A DNA stretch of 64,000 nucleotides, taken from positions 1,119,501-1,183,500 of the forward strand of contig NZ_CP046509.1 of the NCBI RefSeq assembly GCF_009738185.1. Reading direction: 5' to 3'. Numbering within the stretch: position 1 is the first letter of the stretch; every line of letters begins with the position of its first letter. This document shows, one piece after another, positions 1 through 8,124 of this stretch. The notes below the pieces were generated by a model. The model was not told the DNA's origin and made no database searches. It saw only the letters and a program-made list of their open reading frames with translations. The DNA comes from Erwinia sorbitola. Its GTDB lineage: Bacteria > Pseudomonadota > Gammaproteobacteria > Enterobacterales > Enterobacteriaceae. The position numbers and the translations under genes are program-made.

Positions 1-773
1 TATTTCCAGAGCAGATTGAATTGATACTTTGTCAGGTATTATTCGAATACGCACCGCAATGGAAAGTTAAGCATATTTATTATGGAGAGCATGCTCAGAC
101 GGGCAAAGTATTGGAGGATATAGCACGCACTGCTCAACAAGCGCATGACCAGCATCTGGATATCGTGATTGCCTTACATTCCTGGGCCACGCTGGAAGCG
201 CTGTTATGGTTAGAATCACGAGCATTATTACATGGCAGTCATACTTTTTATCAAGACACGCTGCGTTCCAACCCTTATGGGCGCGTTCCAGGAGAGGGGG
301 CTGCATGTATCGTGATTAGCCATAATCTGACAACGTCCTCCTGGTGTCAGATTACCAGTATTGCAGTTACGCAGGAAGAAGTGCTGGCAGATAGCGACCT
401 GCCCTGTACTGGAATGGCATTAAGCCAGGCTGCCAAACAGGCAATAATGTTAGCAGGGGCGCCTGTAATTTCGCAGCTGGTGACAGATTTTAACGGAGAG
501 ACTTACCGGGCAGATGAATTGGGTTTTACCTTATTACGTTTAAAGCACAATCAATTATTGAAAGATTTTCAGCAAGTTACGCCAGCCCTGGCGTCAGGTG
601 ACGCAGGCTGTGCCAGTATGTTATTACATATGGCTATTATTGCCTGGCGCTACGCGCAAAATAACGGGGCGAACAATCATACTTTATTACTGTCCAGTGC
701 GGACAGCGGGCAACGCAGCGCGACAGTGATGTCACCTTATTACAGGGAGAGCAGGGATGGCCGCCAGAATTAA
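1..773 (+). CDS. Thiolase/beta-ketoacyl-synthase-like protein of a T6SS effector locus (5' end outside window)
   Basis: The reading frame is open from base 3 with no stop before TAA at 771-773, so the gene begins upstream of the window. The TTG at 21 is not a convincing start. The motif NPYGRVPGEGAACIV resembles the Gly-rich segment of the thiolase/ketoacyl-synthase fold, but I see no clear catalytic Cys-His-His set. Known context: thiolase-like proteins of this kind occur between DUF2169 or VgrG genes and DUF4150 (PAAR-like) genes in T6SS effector operons, where an adaptor or chaperone role is assumed. Its stop overlaps the effector start at 757 by 17 bp, which indicates translational coupling. 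The precise function is unknown. Confidence 0.6.
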   Translation, partial: FPEQIELILCQVLFEYAPQWKVKHIYYGEHAQTGKVLEDIARTAQQAHDQHLDIVIALHSWATLEALLWLESRALLHGSHTFYQDTLRSNPYGRVPGEGAACIVISHNLTTSSWCQITSIAVTQEEVLADSDLPCTGMALSQAAKQAIMLAGAPVISQLVTDFNGETYRADELGFTLLRLKHNQLLKDFQQVTPALASGDAGCASMLLHMAIIAWRYAQNNGANNHTLLLSSADSGQRSATVMSPYYRESRDGRQN

Positions 774-1848
774 TGTTAACGGGCTGACCTTATGCCATAA
801 AGGCTCAGGGGGCGTCAGCCATAATACACTTCCTGACGTCTGCAAAATACCGGGTAGCGGTATTCCGGTTCCGTTCCAGAATGAGGCTTTTTCCCGGACG
901 CTGACGAAAAGCACCGTCAGCGTATTTGCTGACGGGGGAAATACCATTGCCAATATGGGGTCGCAATTTGCCGGCAGTATATTTGATGAGCCGGGAGCGC
1001 TGGGCGGGATAGTTTCCGGCACTAATATGGCGGAAGCGGAGTGGATGACCGGTTCCTTTGACGTGTTTATTGAAAAGAAATCCGCGTGCCGGTTATCGGA
1101 TAAGATGTGGATGAACCGTCGTAACACGGTCAATATGAGCGGGCTGCGCCAGCCGGGCTTGCCGGAGGATGAGTTTTTAAAGTTAATCTGCGAGATTGCC
1201 GTCGAATGTTATATTCAGCACTGTAATAACCTGAAGGGAAATAAAGGTGCGTCAGGCGCTGAATATCACCAGTTTGAACAGTGCGTGGACGATAAAATAA
1301 GAGAGAAGAATTATAACGGGCGTTATCCAGAGGACGACAGCTCTGTCTGGTCAGAGGTGCATTTTGATAAAAATCTCGAACTGATAAAGCAGGGCGGGGG
1401 CAGTGGCCCTTTCCCCAGCGCCCGCCCGATAACCCCGAAGGGAGGGCGGCGGATGGATATTATCCGGGTTGATCCCGTGACTAAACAGCCTCTGGGATTA
1501 TATGACTTAAAGTTTCCAACGGATGTGAAAACGTTACCGCGGAACAGGCTGAGTGATTATGAAGAAATGGCAAAAAAGCTGAATGCGAAATATCAGACCT
1601 ATAATGTCAAACGAATGTGCGATGGATTTCCCGATGAGTGCCCCAACCCACGGCCCGTGCCTGTACCAGAGCCCGTACCGGCCCCTGCTACAGAAGAGAA
1701 GGAAAATAGCGGCCGGGCCTGGGCCGGGCTGATCACGCTGGGCGTTGTGGCGGTGGTGGTAACGGTCTTCCCGCTTGATGGCCCGGCGGGCGATGTTGTC
1801 GCCTGGGGCGCATTTGGCGCGCAGGCCACGGCCATGGGCATGTGGTGA
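757..1848 (+). CDS. T6SS PAAR-like (DUF4150) nuclease effector, VRR-NUC/TseV-like, copy 1
   Basis: This 363-residue protein starts at ATG 757 behind GGGAGAGCAGGG. Residues 1 to about 130 form the PAAR-like DUF4150 domain, which caps the VgrG spike (motifs CKIPGSGIPVPFQNEAFS and NRRNTVNMSG). Residues about 140-290 contain a PD-(D/E)XK-type nuclease pattern: Glu200, Asp234 in RRMDIIR, and Asp250-Leu-Lys252 in LYDLKFP. A proline-rich linker (about 297-312) and a hydrophobic C-terminus (about 321-363) follow. From memory, VRR-NUC T6SS effectors are called TseV and are neutralised by TsiV (formerly DUF3396) proteins, which is exactly the family encoded next, 29 bp downstream. DNA cleavage in rival bacteria is inferred. 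The VRR-NUC subfamily assignment is less sure than the PD-(D/E)XK fold. Confidence 0.8.
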   Translation: MAARINVNGLTLCHKGSGGVSHNTLPDVCKIPGSGIPVPFQNEAFSRTLTKSTVSVFADGGNTIANMGSQFAGSIFDEPGALGGIVSGTNMAEAEWMTGSFDVFIEKKSACRLSDKMWMNRRNTVNMSGLRQPGLPEDEFLKLICEIAVECYIQHCNNLKGNKGASGAEYHQFEQCVDDKIREKNYNGRYPEDDSSVWSEVHFDKNLELIKQGGGSGPFPSARPITPKGGRRMDIIRVDPVTKQPLGLYDLKFPTDVKTLPRNRLSDYEEMAKKLNAKYQTYNVKRMCDGFPDECPNPRPVPVPEPVPAPATEEKENSGRAWAGLITLGVVAVVVTVFPLDGPAGDVVAWGAFGAQATAMGMW

Positions 1849-1877
1849 GCACTCGCAGTTAACAAAGGAGAAAGGTA

Positions 1878-2864
1878 ATGGAAAATACATCAGAGTCAGC
1901 CCTGCCCGGCCTGCCGGATATCGGCCAGCTGGATCAGCTCTTTATCTCTCACCCCAAGGGGGACATTCTGGCGCGGATTGTTCTGGGCTGCGAGCTGTAC
2001 TTTGCCCCGCCGGAGGACTTTCCGGCCTTCTATGCGGATTTAATCTGGGCGGTGGGGGACTACTACTCGCGTTACGGGAAGTATGTTAACCGCTATACGC
2101 TGCCGGGCGATGCCGGCAGCGGCAGGATCAAGGGTGATCCCATGCCGGAATTCTGGCGGGCGCTGGCCGGTCAGGATCCGGATTACAATATGGGCGGGGG
2201 GCTGTGGTTTGAGGATCGGCCGGGCTATCACGCCACCTCATGGGAGGTAGGCGTGGTGGGCCTGGCCCCACATAAAAAGATGCTCTCGTCGCTCTTCGCC
2301 TCGATGCCGGTGGGGAACGGAGAGGGCGGTAACCGCTTCGGCGAGCTGGCGGATCTGGTGCTGGCCTGGTGCGAGCGGCTACAGCCGGTACACGGCTCGG
2401 CGGGGTTCTGCTTCAGCTACCCGATAGGTTTAAAACCAGATCCTCAATATACCTGGGCGCTGCTTCAGCGCTGCCCCGGCATTGACCACAGCTATACCCC
2501 AATGTTTTCTGTGGAGGCCGGGCAAACCTGGAACCGGATCAAAGGGGTGAACTGGCTGACGGTATTAAGCGATCCCATTGTGGCGGAGTTGGGGGGTCTT
2601 GCGGCGGTAGAGGCGCAGCTGGCGGGCGCGTGCCGGATTAAACCCTATCGGGGGGGAATTATTATTATTGCCGGTCCGGTGCCGCAGCTGGGCGACCGTT
2701 ACTCGGGCCTTATTCCGGTGCGCTATCAGGCCGCAGCGAGGGTGACCCGGCCCGTGCGTTTTGAAGACTATCAGCGGGCCTTCGTGGAGTTGCCGGAACC
2801 GTTTGATGAAAAGACGGAGAGCCTGAAGTGGATCCGGCGCTTTGACGCTGACGGGGAGGCGTAA
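1878..2864 (+). CDS. TsiV-type (DUF3396) T6SS immunity protein, paralogue 1
   Basis: This 328-residue soluble protein has no signal peptide, as expected for a cytoplasmic antidote to a nuclease. It starts at ATG 1878 after AAAGGAGAAAGGTA. Recognisable family blocks are LGCELYFAPPEDFPAFYADL near residue 35, GYHATSWEV near 118, GSAGFCF near 170 and YRGGIIIIAGPVPQ near 255. It carries the GC-rich type-A sequence throughout. It directly follows effector copy 1 and is therefore the most likely cognate antidote. The cognate assignment is by position only. Confidence 0.8.
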   Translation: MENTSESALPGLPDIGQLDQLFISHPKGDILARIVLGCELYFAPPEDFPAFYADLIWAVGDYYSRYGKYVNRYTLPGDAGSGRIKGDPMPEFWRALAGQDPDYNMGGGLWFEDRPGYHATSWEVGVVGLAPHKKMLSSLFASMPVGNGEGGNRFGELADLVLAWCERLQPVHGSAGFCFSYPIGLKPDPQYTWALLQRCPGIDHSYTPMFSVEAGQTWNRIKGVNWLTVLSDPIVAELGGLAAVEAQLAGACRIKPYRGGIIIIAGPVPQLGDRYSGLIPVRYQAAARVTRPVRFEDYQRAFVELPEPFDEKTESLKWIRRFDADGEA

Positions 2865-2898
2865 AGCCGGGAGGGAAGCGGAATAAAGGAGACAGAAA

Positions 2899-3888
2899 AT
2901 GACAGGGAATACATCAGCGCCGGTACTGCCCGGCCTGCCGGATATCGGCCAGCTGGATCAGCTCTTTATCTCTCACCCCAAGGGGGACATTCTGGCGCGG
3001 ATTGTTCTGGGCTGCGAGCTGTACTTTGCCCCGCCGGAGGACTTTCCGGCCTTCTATGCGGATTTAATCTGGGCGGTGGGGGACTACTACTCACGTTACG
3101 GGAAGTATGTTAACCGCTATATGCTGCCGGACGATGCCGGCAGCGGCAGGATAAAAGGGGATCCCATGCCGGAATTCTGGCGGGGGCTGGCGGGTAAGGA
3201 TCCGGATTACGGCCTGGGCGGGGGGCTGTGGTTTCAGGATCGGCCGGGCTATCACGCCACCTCCTGGCAGGTAGAAATGATGGGCCTTCCCCCGCATGAA
3301 AAGGGTCTGTCGGCGCTCTTCGCCTCGATGCCGGTGGGTAACGGAGAGGGCGGCAACCGCTTTAGCGAGCTGGCGGATCTGGTGCTGGCCTGGTGCGAGC
3401 GGCTACAGCCGGTACACGGCTCGGCGGGGTTCTGCTTTACCTACGCGGTGGGTTTAAAACCAGAGCCTCAATATACCTGGGCGCTGCTTCAGCGCTGCCC
3501 CGGCATCGATCACAGTGATATCTCAATGTTTTCTGTAAAGGCCGGGCAAACCTGGAACCGGATCAAAGGGGTGAACTGGCTGACGGTATTAAGCGATCCT
3601 GTCGTGGCGGAGTTGGGGGGGCTTGCGGCGGTAGAGGCGCAGCTGGCGGGCGCGTGCCGGATTAAACCCTACCGGGGGGGAATTATTATTATTGCCGGGC
3701 CGGTGCCGCAGCCGGGCGACCGTTACTCGGGCCTTATTCCGGTGCGCTATCAGGCCGCAGCGAGGGTGACCCGGCCCGTGCGTTTTGAAGACTATCAGCG
3801 GGCCTTCGTGGAATTGCCGGAACCGTTTGATGAAAAGACGGAGAGCCTGAAATGGATCCGGCGCTTTGACGCTGACGGGGAGGCGTAA
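2899..3888 (+). CDS. TsiV-type (DUF3396) T6SS immunity protein, paralogue 2
   Basis: This 329-residue paralogue has the N-terminus MTGNTSAPVLPGLPDIG, where most siblings have MENTSE. It starts at ATG 2899 after AAAGGAGACAGAAA, and the separator from paralogue 1 is 34 bp. The body is the type-A sequence. Differences from paralogue 1 cluster around residues 75-110 (GLAGKDPDYGLGGGLWFQD, MMGLPPHEKG) and 165-190, while the last 40 or so residues are identical to the siblings. The leader ATGACAGGGA is the segment that became fused to the second effector gene at 5965. It probably protects against a variant toxin, but specificity cannot be read from sequence. Confidence 0.78.
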   Translation: MTGNTSAPVLPGLPDIGQLDQLFISHPKGDILARIVLGCELYFAPPEDFPAFYADLIWAVGDYYSRYGKYVNRYMLPDDAGSGRIKGDPMPEFWRGLAGKDPDYGLGGGLWFQDRPGYHATSWQVEMMGLPPHEKGLSALFASMPVGNGEGGNRFSELADLVLAWCERLQPVHGSAGFCFTYAVGLKPEPQYTWALLQRCPGIDHSDISMFSVKAGQTWNRIKGVNWLTVLSDPVVAELGGLAAVEAQLAGACRIKPYRGGIIIIAGPVPQPGDRYSGLIPVRYQAAARVTRPVRFEDYQRAFVELPEPFDEKTESLKWIRRFDADGEA

Positions 3889-3922
3889 AGCCGGGAGAGA
3901 AGCGGAATAAAGGAGAAAGGTA

Positions 3923-4909
3923 ATGGAAAATACATCAGAATTAGTCTTACCCGATTTGTCCAATATAGGTCAGTTGGACCAGTTACTTATCACCTCCCCC
4001 AAAGGAAGTATTCAGGGACGGATTGTTCTGGGCTGTGAACTGTATTTTGCACCACCGGATGACTATCCAGCCTTCTATGCTGATTTGCTTTGGGCGGTTG
4101 GGGATTACTACGCCCGATATGGTGTGTTTGTGAACCACTATGCGCTACCGAACGAAGCAGGCAGTGGCAAGATTAACGGCGACCCAATGCCGAAATTTTT
4201 GCAGGCGGTGGCTAATCAGGATCCGGATGAAGGTATGGGCGGGTTGCTGTGGCGGCAAGAGCAACCGGGCTATCACGCCACTTCATGGCAGGTTGACGTG
4301 GTGGGATTGGCACCACGTAAGAAGAGGCTATCATCACTGTTTGCCTCGATGTCGGTTGGTAAAGGAGAGGACAGTAACCGCTTTAGCGAACTGGCGGATC
4401 TGGTGCTGGCCTGGTGCGAGCGGCTACAGCCGGTACACGGCTCGGCGGGGTTCTGCTTTACCTATCCGGTGGGTTTAGTGCCGGAGGCGAAATATACCTG
4501 GGCGCTGCTTCAGCGCTGCCCCGGCATCGATCACAGTGATATCTCAATGTTTTCTGTAAAGGCCGGGCAAACCTGGAACCGGATCAAAGGGGTGAACTGG
4601 CTGACGGTATTAAGCGATCCTATCGTGGCTGAATTAGGCGGTCTTGCGGCAATCCAGGCGCATTTGGCGGACAAGTGCCGGATTAAAACCTATCGGGGCG
4701 GCATTATTATTATTGCCGGTCCGGTGCCGCAGCTGGGTGACCGTTATATTAACTTTATTCCCACCCGTTATCAGGCCGCTGCCAAAGTGACCCGGCCCGT
4801 GCGTTTTGAAGACTATCAGCGGGCCTTCGTGGAGTTGCCGGAACCGTTTGATGAAAAGACGGAGAGCCTGAAGTGGATCCGGCGCTTTGACGCTGACGGG
4901 GAGGCGTAA
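3923..4909 (+). CDS. TsiV-type (DUF3396) T6SS immunity protein, paralogue 3 (divergent type B)
   Basis: This 328-residue paralogue is the most divergent. From about 3940 to 4390 its codons are AT-richer and the protein differs at many sites (LLITSPKGSIQGRIVLG, DDYPAFYADLLWAVGDYYAR, GVFVNHYALPNEAGSGKING). From about 4390 it becomes nearly identical to its siblings. A second AT-richer patch lies around 4622-4790 (AAIQAHLADKCRIKTYRGG, RYINFIPTRYQAAAKV) before the shared C-terminus. The pattern suggests an older or imported allele partly overwritten by gene conversion. Spacer, ribosome-binding site and family motifs are as in the other copies. Confidence 0.78.
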   Translation: MENTSELVLPDLSNIGQLDQLLITSPKGSIQGRIVLGCELYFAPPDDYPAFYADLLWAVGDYYARYGVFVNHYALPNEAGSGKINGDPMPKFLQAVANQDPDEGMGGLLWRQEQPGYHATSWQVDVVGLAPRKKRLSSLFASMSVGKGEDSNRFSELADLVLAWCERLQPVHGSAGFCFTYPVGLVPEAKYTWALLQRCPGIDHSDISMFSVKAGQTWNRIKGVNWLTVLSDPIVAELGGLAAIQAHLADKCRIKTYRGGIIIIAGPVPQLGDRYINFIPTRYQAAAKVTRPVRFEDYQRAFVELPEPFDEKTESLKWIRRFDADGEA

Positions 4910-4943
4910 AGCCGGGAGAGAAGCGGAATAAAGGAGAAAGGTA

Positions 4944-5930
4944 ATGGAAAATACATCAGAATTAGTCTTACCCGATTTGTCCAATATAGGTCAGCTGGAC
5001 CAGCTACTTATCACCTCCCCCAAAGGAAGTATTCAGGGACGGATTGTTCTGGGCTGCGAGCTGTACTTTGCCCCGCCGGAGGACTTTCCGGCCTTCTATG
5101 CGGATTTAATCTGGGCGGTGGGGGACTACTACTCGCGTTACGGGAAGTATGTTAACCGCTATACGCTGCCGGGCGATGCCGGCAGCGGCAGGATAAAAGG
5201 AGATCCCATGCCGGAATTCTGGCGGGCGCTGGCCGCTCAGGATCCGGATTACGGCATGGGCGGGGGGCTGTGGTTTCAGGATCGGCCGGGCTATCACGCC
5301 ACCTCCTGGCAGGTAAGCGTGATGGGCCTGGCCCCGCATGAAAAGGAACTGTCGGCGCTCTTCGCCTCGATGCCGGTGGGGAACGGAGAGGGCGGTAACC
5401 GCTTTAGCGAGCTGGCGGATCTGGTGCTGGCCTGGTGCGAGCGGCTACAGCCGGCGCACGGCTCGGCGGGGTTCTGCTTTACCTATCCGGTGGGTTTAAA
5501 ACCAGAGCCTCAATATACCTGGGCGCTGCTTCAGCGCTGCCCCGGCATTGACCACAGCTATACCTCAATGTTTTCTGTAAAGGCCGGGCAAACCTGTAAC
5601 CGGATCAAAGGGGTGAACTGGCTGACGGTATTAAGCGATCCCATTGTGGCGGAGTTGGGGGGGCTTGCGGCAATCCAGGCGCATTTGGCGGACAAGTGCC
5701 GGATTAAAACCTATCGGGGCGGCATTATTATTATTGCCGGTCCGGTGCCGCAGCTGGGTGACCGTTATATTAACTTTATTCCCACCCGTTATCAGGCCGC
5801 TGCCAAAGTGACCCGGCCCGTGCGTTTTGAAGACTATCAGCGGGCCTTCGTGGAGTTGCCGGAACCGTTTGATGAAAAGACGGAGAGCCTGAAGTGGATC
5901 CGGCGCTTTGACGCTGACGGGGAGGCGTAA
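4944..5930 (+). CDS. TsiV-type (DUF3396) T6SS immunity protein, paralogue 4 (A/B chimera)
   Basis: This 328-residue protein is visibly chimeric. The first 37 or so residues are type B (NTSELVLPDLSNIGQLDQLL, ITSPKGSIQGRIVLG), as in paralogue 3. The body from LYFAPPEDFPAF is type A. The tail segment AAIQAHLADKCRIKTYRGG to RYINFIPTRYQAAAKV is type B again, before the invariant C-terminus. The first switch maps to about 5040-5065, within a stretch shared by all paralogues. Trp in QTWNRIKG is replaced by Cys here, as in paralogue 6. It is the last immunity gene before the second effector, 34 bp upstream of that reading frame. Confidence 0.78.
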   Translation: MENTSELVLPDLSNIGQLDQLLITSPKGSIQGRIVLGCELYFAPPEDFPAFYADLIWAVGDYYSRYGKYVNRYTLPGDAGSGRIKGDPMPEFWRALAAQDPDYGMGGGLWFQDRPGYHATSWQVSVMGLAPHEKELSALFASMPVGNGEGGNRFSELADLVLAWCERLQPAHGSAGFCFTYPVGLKPEPQYTWALLQRCPGIDHSYTSMFSVKAGQTCNRIKGVNWLTVLSDPIVAELGGLAAIQAHLADKCRIKTYRGGIIIIAGPVPQLGDRYINFIPTRYQAAAKVTRPVRFEDYQRAFVELPEPFDEKTESLKWIRRFDADGEA

Positions 5931-5982
5931 AGCCGGGAAAGAAGCGGAATAAAGGAGACAGAAAATGACAGGGAGAGCAGGG

Positions 5983-7074
5983 ATGGCCGCCAGAATTAAT
6001 GTTAACGGGCTGACCTTATGCCATAAAGGCTCAGGGGGCGTCAGCCATAATACACTTCCTGACGTCTGCAAAATACCGGGTAGCGGTATTCCGGTTCCGT
6101 TCCAGAATGAGGCCTTTTCCCGGACGCTGACGAAAAGCACCGTCAGCGTATTTGCTGACGGGGGAAATACCATTGCCAATATGGGGTCACAATTTGCCGG
6201 CAGTATATTTGATGAGCCGGGGGCGCTGGGCGGGATTGTTTCCGGCACTAATATGGCGGAAGCGGAGTGGATGACCGGTTCCTTTGACGTGTTTATTGAA
6301 AAGAAATCCGCGTGCCGGTTATCGGATAAGATGTGGATGAACCGTCGTAACACCGTCAATATGAGCGGGCTGCGCCAGCCGGGTTTGCCGGAGGATGAAT
6401 TTTTAAAGTTAATCTGCGAGATTGCCGTCGAATGTTATATTCAGCACTGTAATAACCTGAAGGGAAATAAAGGCGCGTCAGGCGCTGAATATCACCAGTT
6501 TGAACAGTGCGTGGACGATAAAATAAGAGAGAAGAATTATAACGGGCGTTATCCAGAGGACGACAGCTCTGTCTGGTCAGAGGTGCATTTTGATAAAAAT
6601 CTCGAACTGATAAAGCAGGGCGGGGGCAGGGGGCCTTTCCCCAGCGCCCGCCCGATAACCCCGAAGGGAGGGCGGCGGATGGATATTATCCGGGTTGATC
6701 CCGTGACTAAACAGCCTCTGGGATTATATGACTTAAAGTTTCCAACGGATAAAACGACGCTACCCCATAAGAGGCTGGAAGATTACAGGAATATGGCAGA
6801 AAAACTGAATGCGAAATATCAGACCTATGAAGTCAAAGAAATGTGCGATGGATTTCCCGATGAGTGCCCCAACCCACGGCGCGCTCCTGCACCAGAGCCG
6901 GCCCCCGCACCGGCTGCGGAAAAGAAGGAAAATAGCGGCCGGGCCTGGGCCGGGCTGATCACGCTGGGCGTTGTGGCGGTGGCGGTGACGGTCTTCCCGC
7001 TTGATGGCCCGGCGGGCGATGTTGTCGCCTGGGGCGCGTTTGGCGCGCAGGCCGCGGCCATGGGCATATGGTGA
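5983..7074 (+). CDS. T6SS PAAR-like (DUF4150) nuclease effector, VRR-NUC/TseV-like, copy 2
   Basis: This is a second 363-residue effector with the same layout as copy 1: PAAR-like domain, Asp234 and Asp250-X-Lys252 nuclease residues, proline-rich linker and hydrophobic C-terminus. The first 256 residues match copy 1 apart from Ser216 to Arg. Differences then concentrate at residues 257-290 (KTTLPHKRLEDYRNMAEKLN) and in the linker. ATG 5983 corresponds to the copy-1 start. An in-frame ATG at 5965, taken from an immunity gene leader with its AAAGGAGACAGAAA ribosome-binding site, would add MTGRAG. No thiolase-like gene precedes this copy. It probably has altered immunity specificity, which is an inference. 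Confidence 0.78.
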   Translation: MAARINVNGLTLCHKGSGGVSHNTLPDVCKIPGSGIPVPFQNEAFSRTLTKSTVSVFADGGNTIANMGSQFAGSIFDEPGALGGIVSGTNMAEAEWMTGSFDVFIEKKSACRLSDKMWMNRRNTVNMSGLRQPGLPEDEFLKLICEIAVECYIQHCNNLKGNKGASGAEYHQFEQCVDDKIREKNYNGRYPEDDSSVWSEVHFDKNLELIKQGGGRGPFPSARPITPKGGRRMDIIRVDPVTKQPLGLYDLKFPTDKTTLPHKRLEDYRNMAEKLNAKYQTYEVKEMCDGFPDECPNPRRAPAPEPAPAPAAEKKENSGRAWAGLITLGVVAVAVTVFPLDGPAGDVVAWGAFGAQAAAMGIW

Positions 7075-7103
7075 GCACACGCAGTTAACAAAGGAGAAAG
7101 GTA

Positions 7104-8090
7104 ATGGAAAATACATCAGAGTCAGCCCTGCCCGGCCTGCCGGATATCGGCCAGCTGGATCAGCTCTTTATTACCTCCCCAAAAGGGAGTATCCGGGCGC
7201 GTATTGCCCTGGGCTGCGAGCTGTACTTTGCCCCGCCGGAGGACTTTCCGGCCTTCTATGCGGATTTAATCTGGGCGGTGGGGGACTACTACTCGCGTTA
7301 CGGGGAGTATGTTAACCGCTATACGCTGCCGGACGATTCCGGCAGCGGCAGGATAAAAGGGGATCCCATGCCGGAATTCTGGCGGGCGCTGGCCGATCAA
7401 GATCCGGATTACAATATGGGCGGGGGGCTGTGGTTTCAGGATCGGCCGGGCTATCACGCCACCTCCTGGCAGGTAGAAGTGATGGGCCTGGCCCCGCACA
7501 AAAAGGGCCTCTCGGCGCTCTTCGCCTCGATGCCGGTGGGTAACGGAGAGGGCGGTAACCGCTTCGGCGAGCTGGCGGATCTGGTGCTGGCCTGGTGCGA
7601 GCGGCTACAGCCGGTACACGGCTCGGCGGGGTTCTGCTTTACCTATCCGGTGGGTTTAGTGCCGGAGGCGAAATATACCTGGGCGCTGCTTCAGCGCTGC
7701 CCCGGCATCGATCACAGTGATATCTCAATGTTTTCTGTAAAGGCCGGGCAAACCTGGAACCGGATCAAAGGGGTGAACTGGCTGACGGTATTAAGCGATC
7801 CCATTGTGGCGGAGTTGGGGGGGCTTGCGGCGGTAGAGGCGCAGCTGGCGGGCGCGTGCCGGATTAAACCCTACCGGGGGGGAATTATTATTATTGCCGG
7901 GCCGGTGCCGCAGCTGGGCGACCGTTTCTCGGGCCTTATTCCGGTGCGCTATCAGGCCGCAGCGAGGGTGACCCGGCCCGTGCGTTTTGAAGACTATCAG
8001 CGGGCCTTCGTGGAGCTGCCGGAACCGTTTGATGAAAAGACGGAGAGCCTGAAGTGGATCCGGCGCTTTGACGCTGACGGGGAGGCGTAA
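7104..8090 (+). CDS. TsiV-type (DUF3396) T6SS immunity protein, paralogue 5
   Basis: This 328-residue protein lies 29 bp after effector copy 2, the same spacing as paralogue 1 after copy 1, so it is the likely cognate antidote of copy 2. The head is an A/B hybrid (LFITSPKGSIRARIALGCEL); the body is type A with ADQDPDYNMGGGLWFQD; the middle region (FTYPVGLVPEAKYTW, IDHSDISMFSVKAGQTW) equals that of paralogue 3; the tail is type A. It is soluble with no signal peptide. This mosaic supports repeated recombination within the array. Confidence 0.78.
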   Translation: MENTSESALPGLPDIGQLDQLFITSPKGSIRARIALGCELYFAPPEDFPAFYADLIWAVGDYYSRYGEYVNRYTLPDDSGSGRIKGDPMPEFWRALADQDPDYNMGGGLWFQDRPGYHATSWQVEVMGLAPHKKGLSALFASMPVGNGEGGNRFGELADLVLAWCERLQPVHGSAGFCFTYPVGLVPEAKYTWALLQRCPGIDHSDISMFSVKAGQTWNRIKGVNWLTVLSDPIVAELGGLAAVEAQLAGACRIKPYRGGIIIIAGPVPQLGDRFSGLIPVRYQAAARVTRPVRFEDYQRAFVELPEPFDEKTESLKWIRRFDADGEA

Positions 8091-8124
8091 AGCCGGGAGA
8101 GAAGCGGAATAAAGGAGAAAGGTA

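Noticed and set aside
21..773. TTG at 21 as the start of the thiolase-like gene
   Set aside because: The frame stays open to the window edge and the protein begins mid-domain, so the true start is upstream.
5631..6359. Long minus-strand open frame (242 codons) spanning immunity 4 and effector 2, with a partial twin at 732-1133
   Set aside because: It is the antisense shadow of two strongly coding genes; the recurrence simply reflects the duplication. No ribosome-binding site or recognisable domain.
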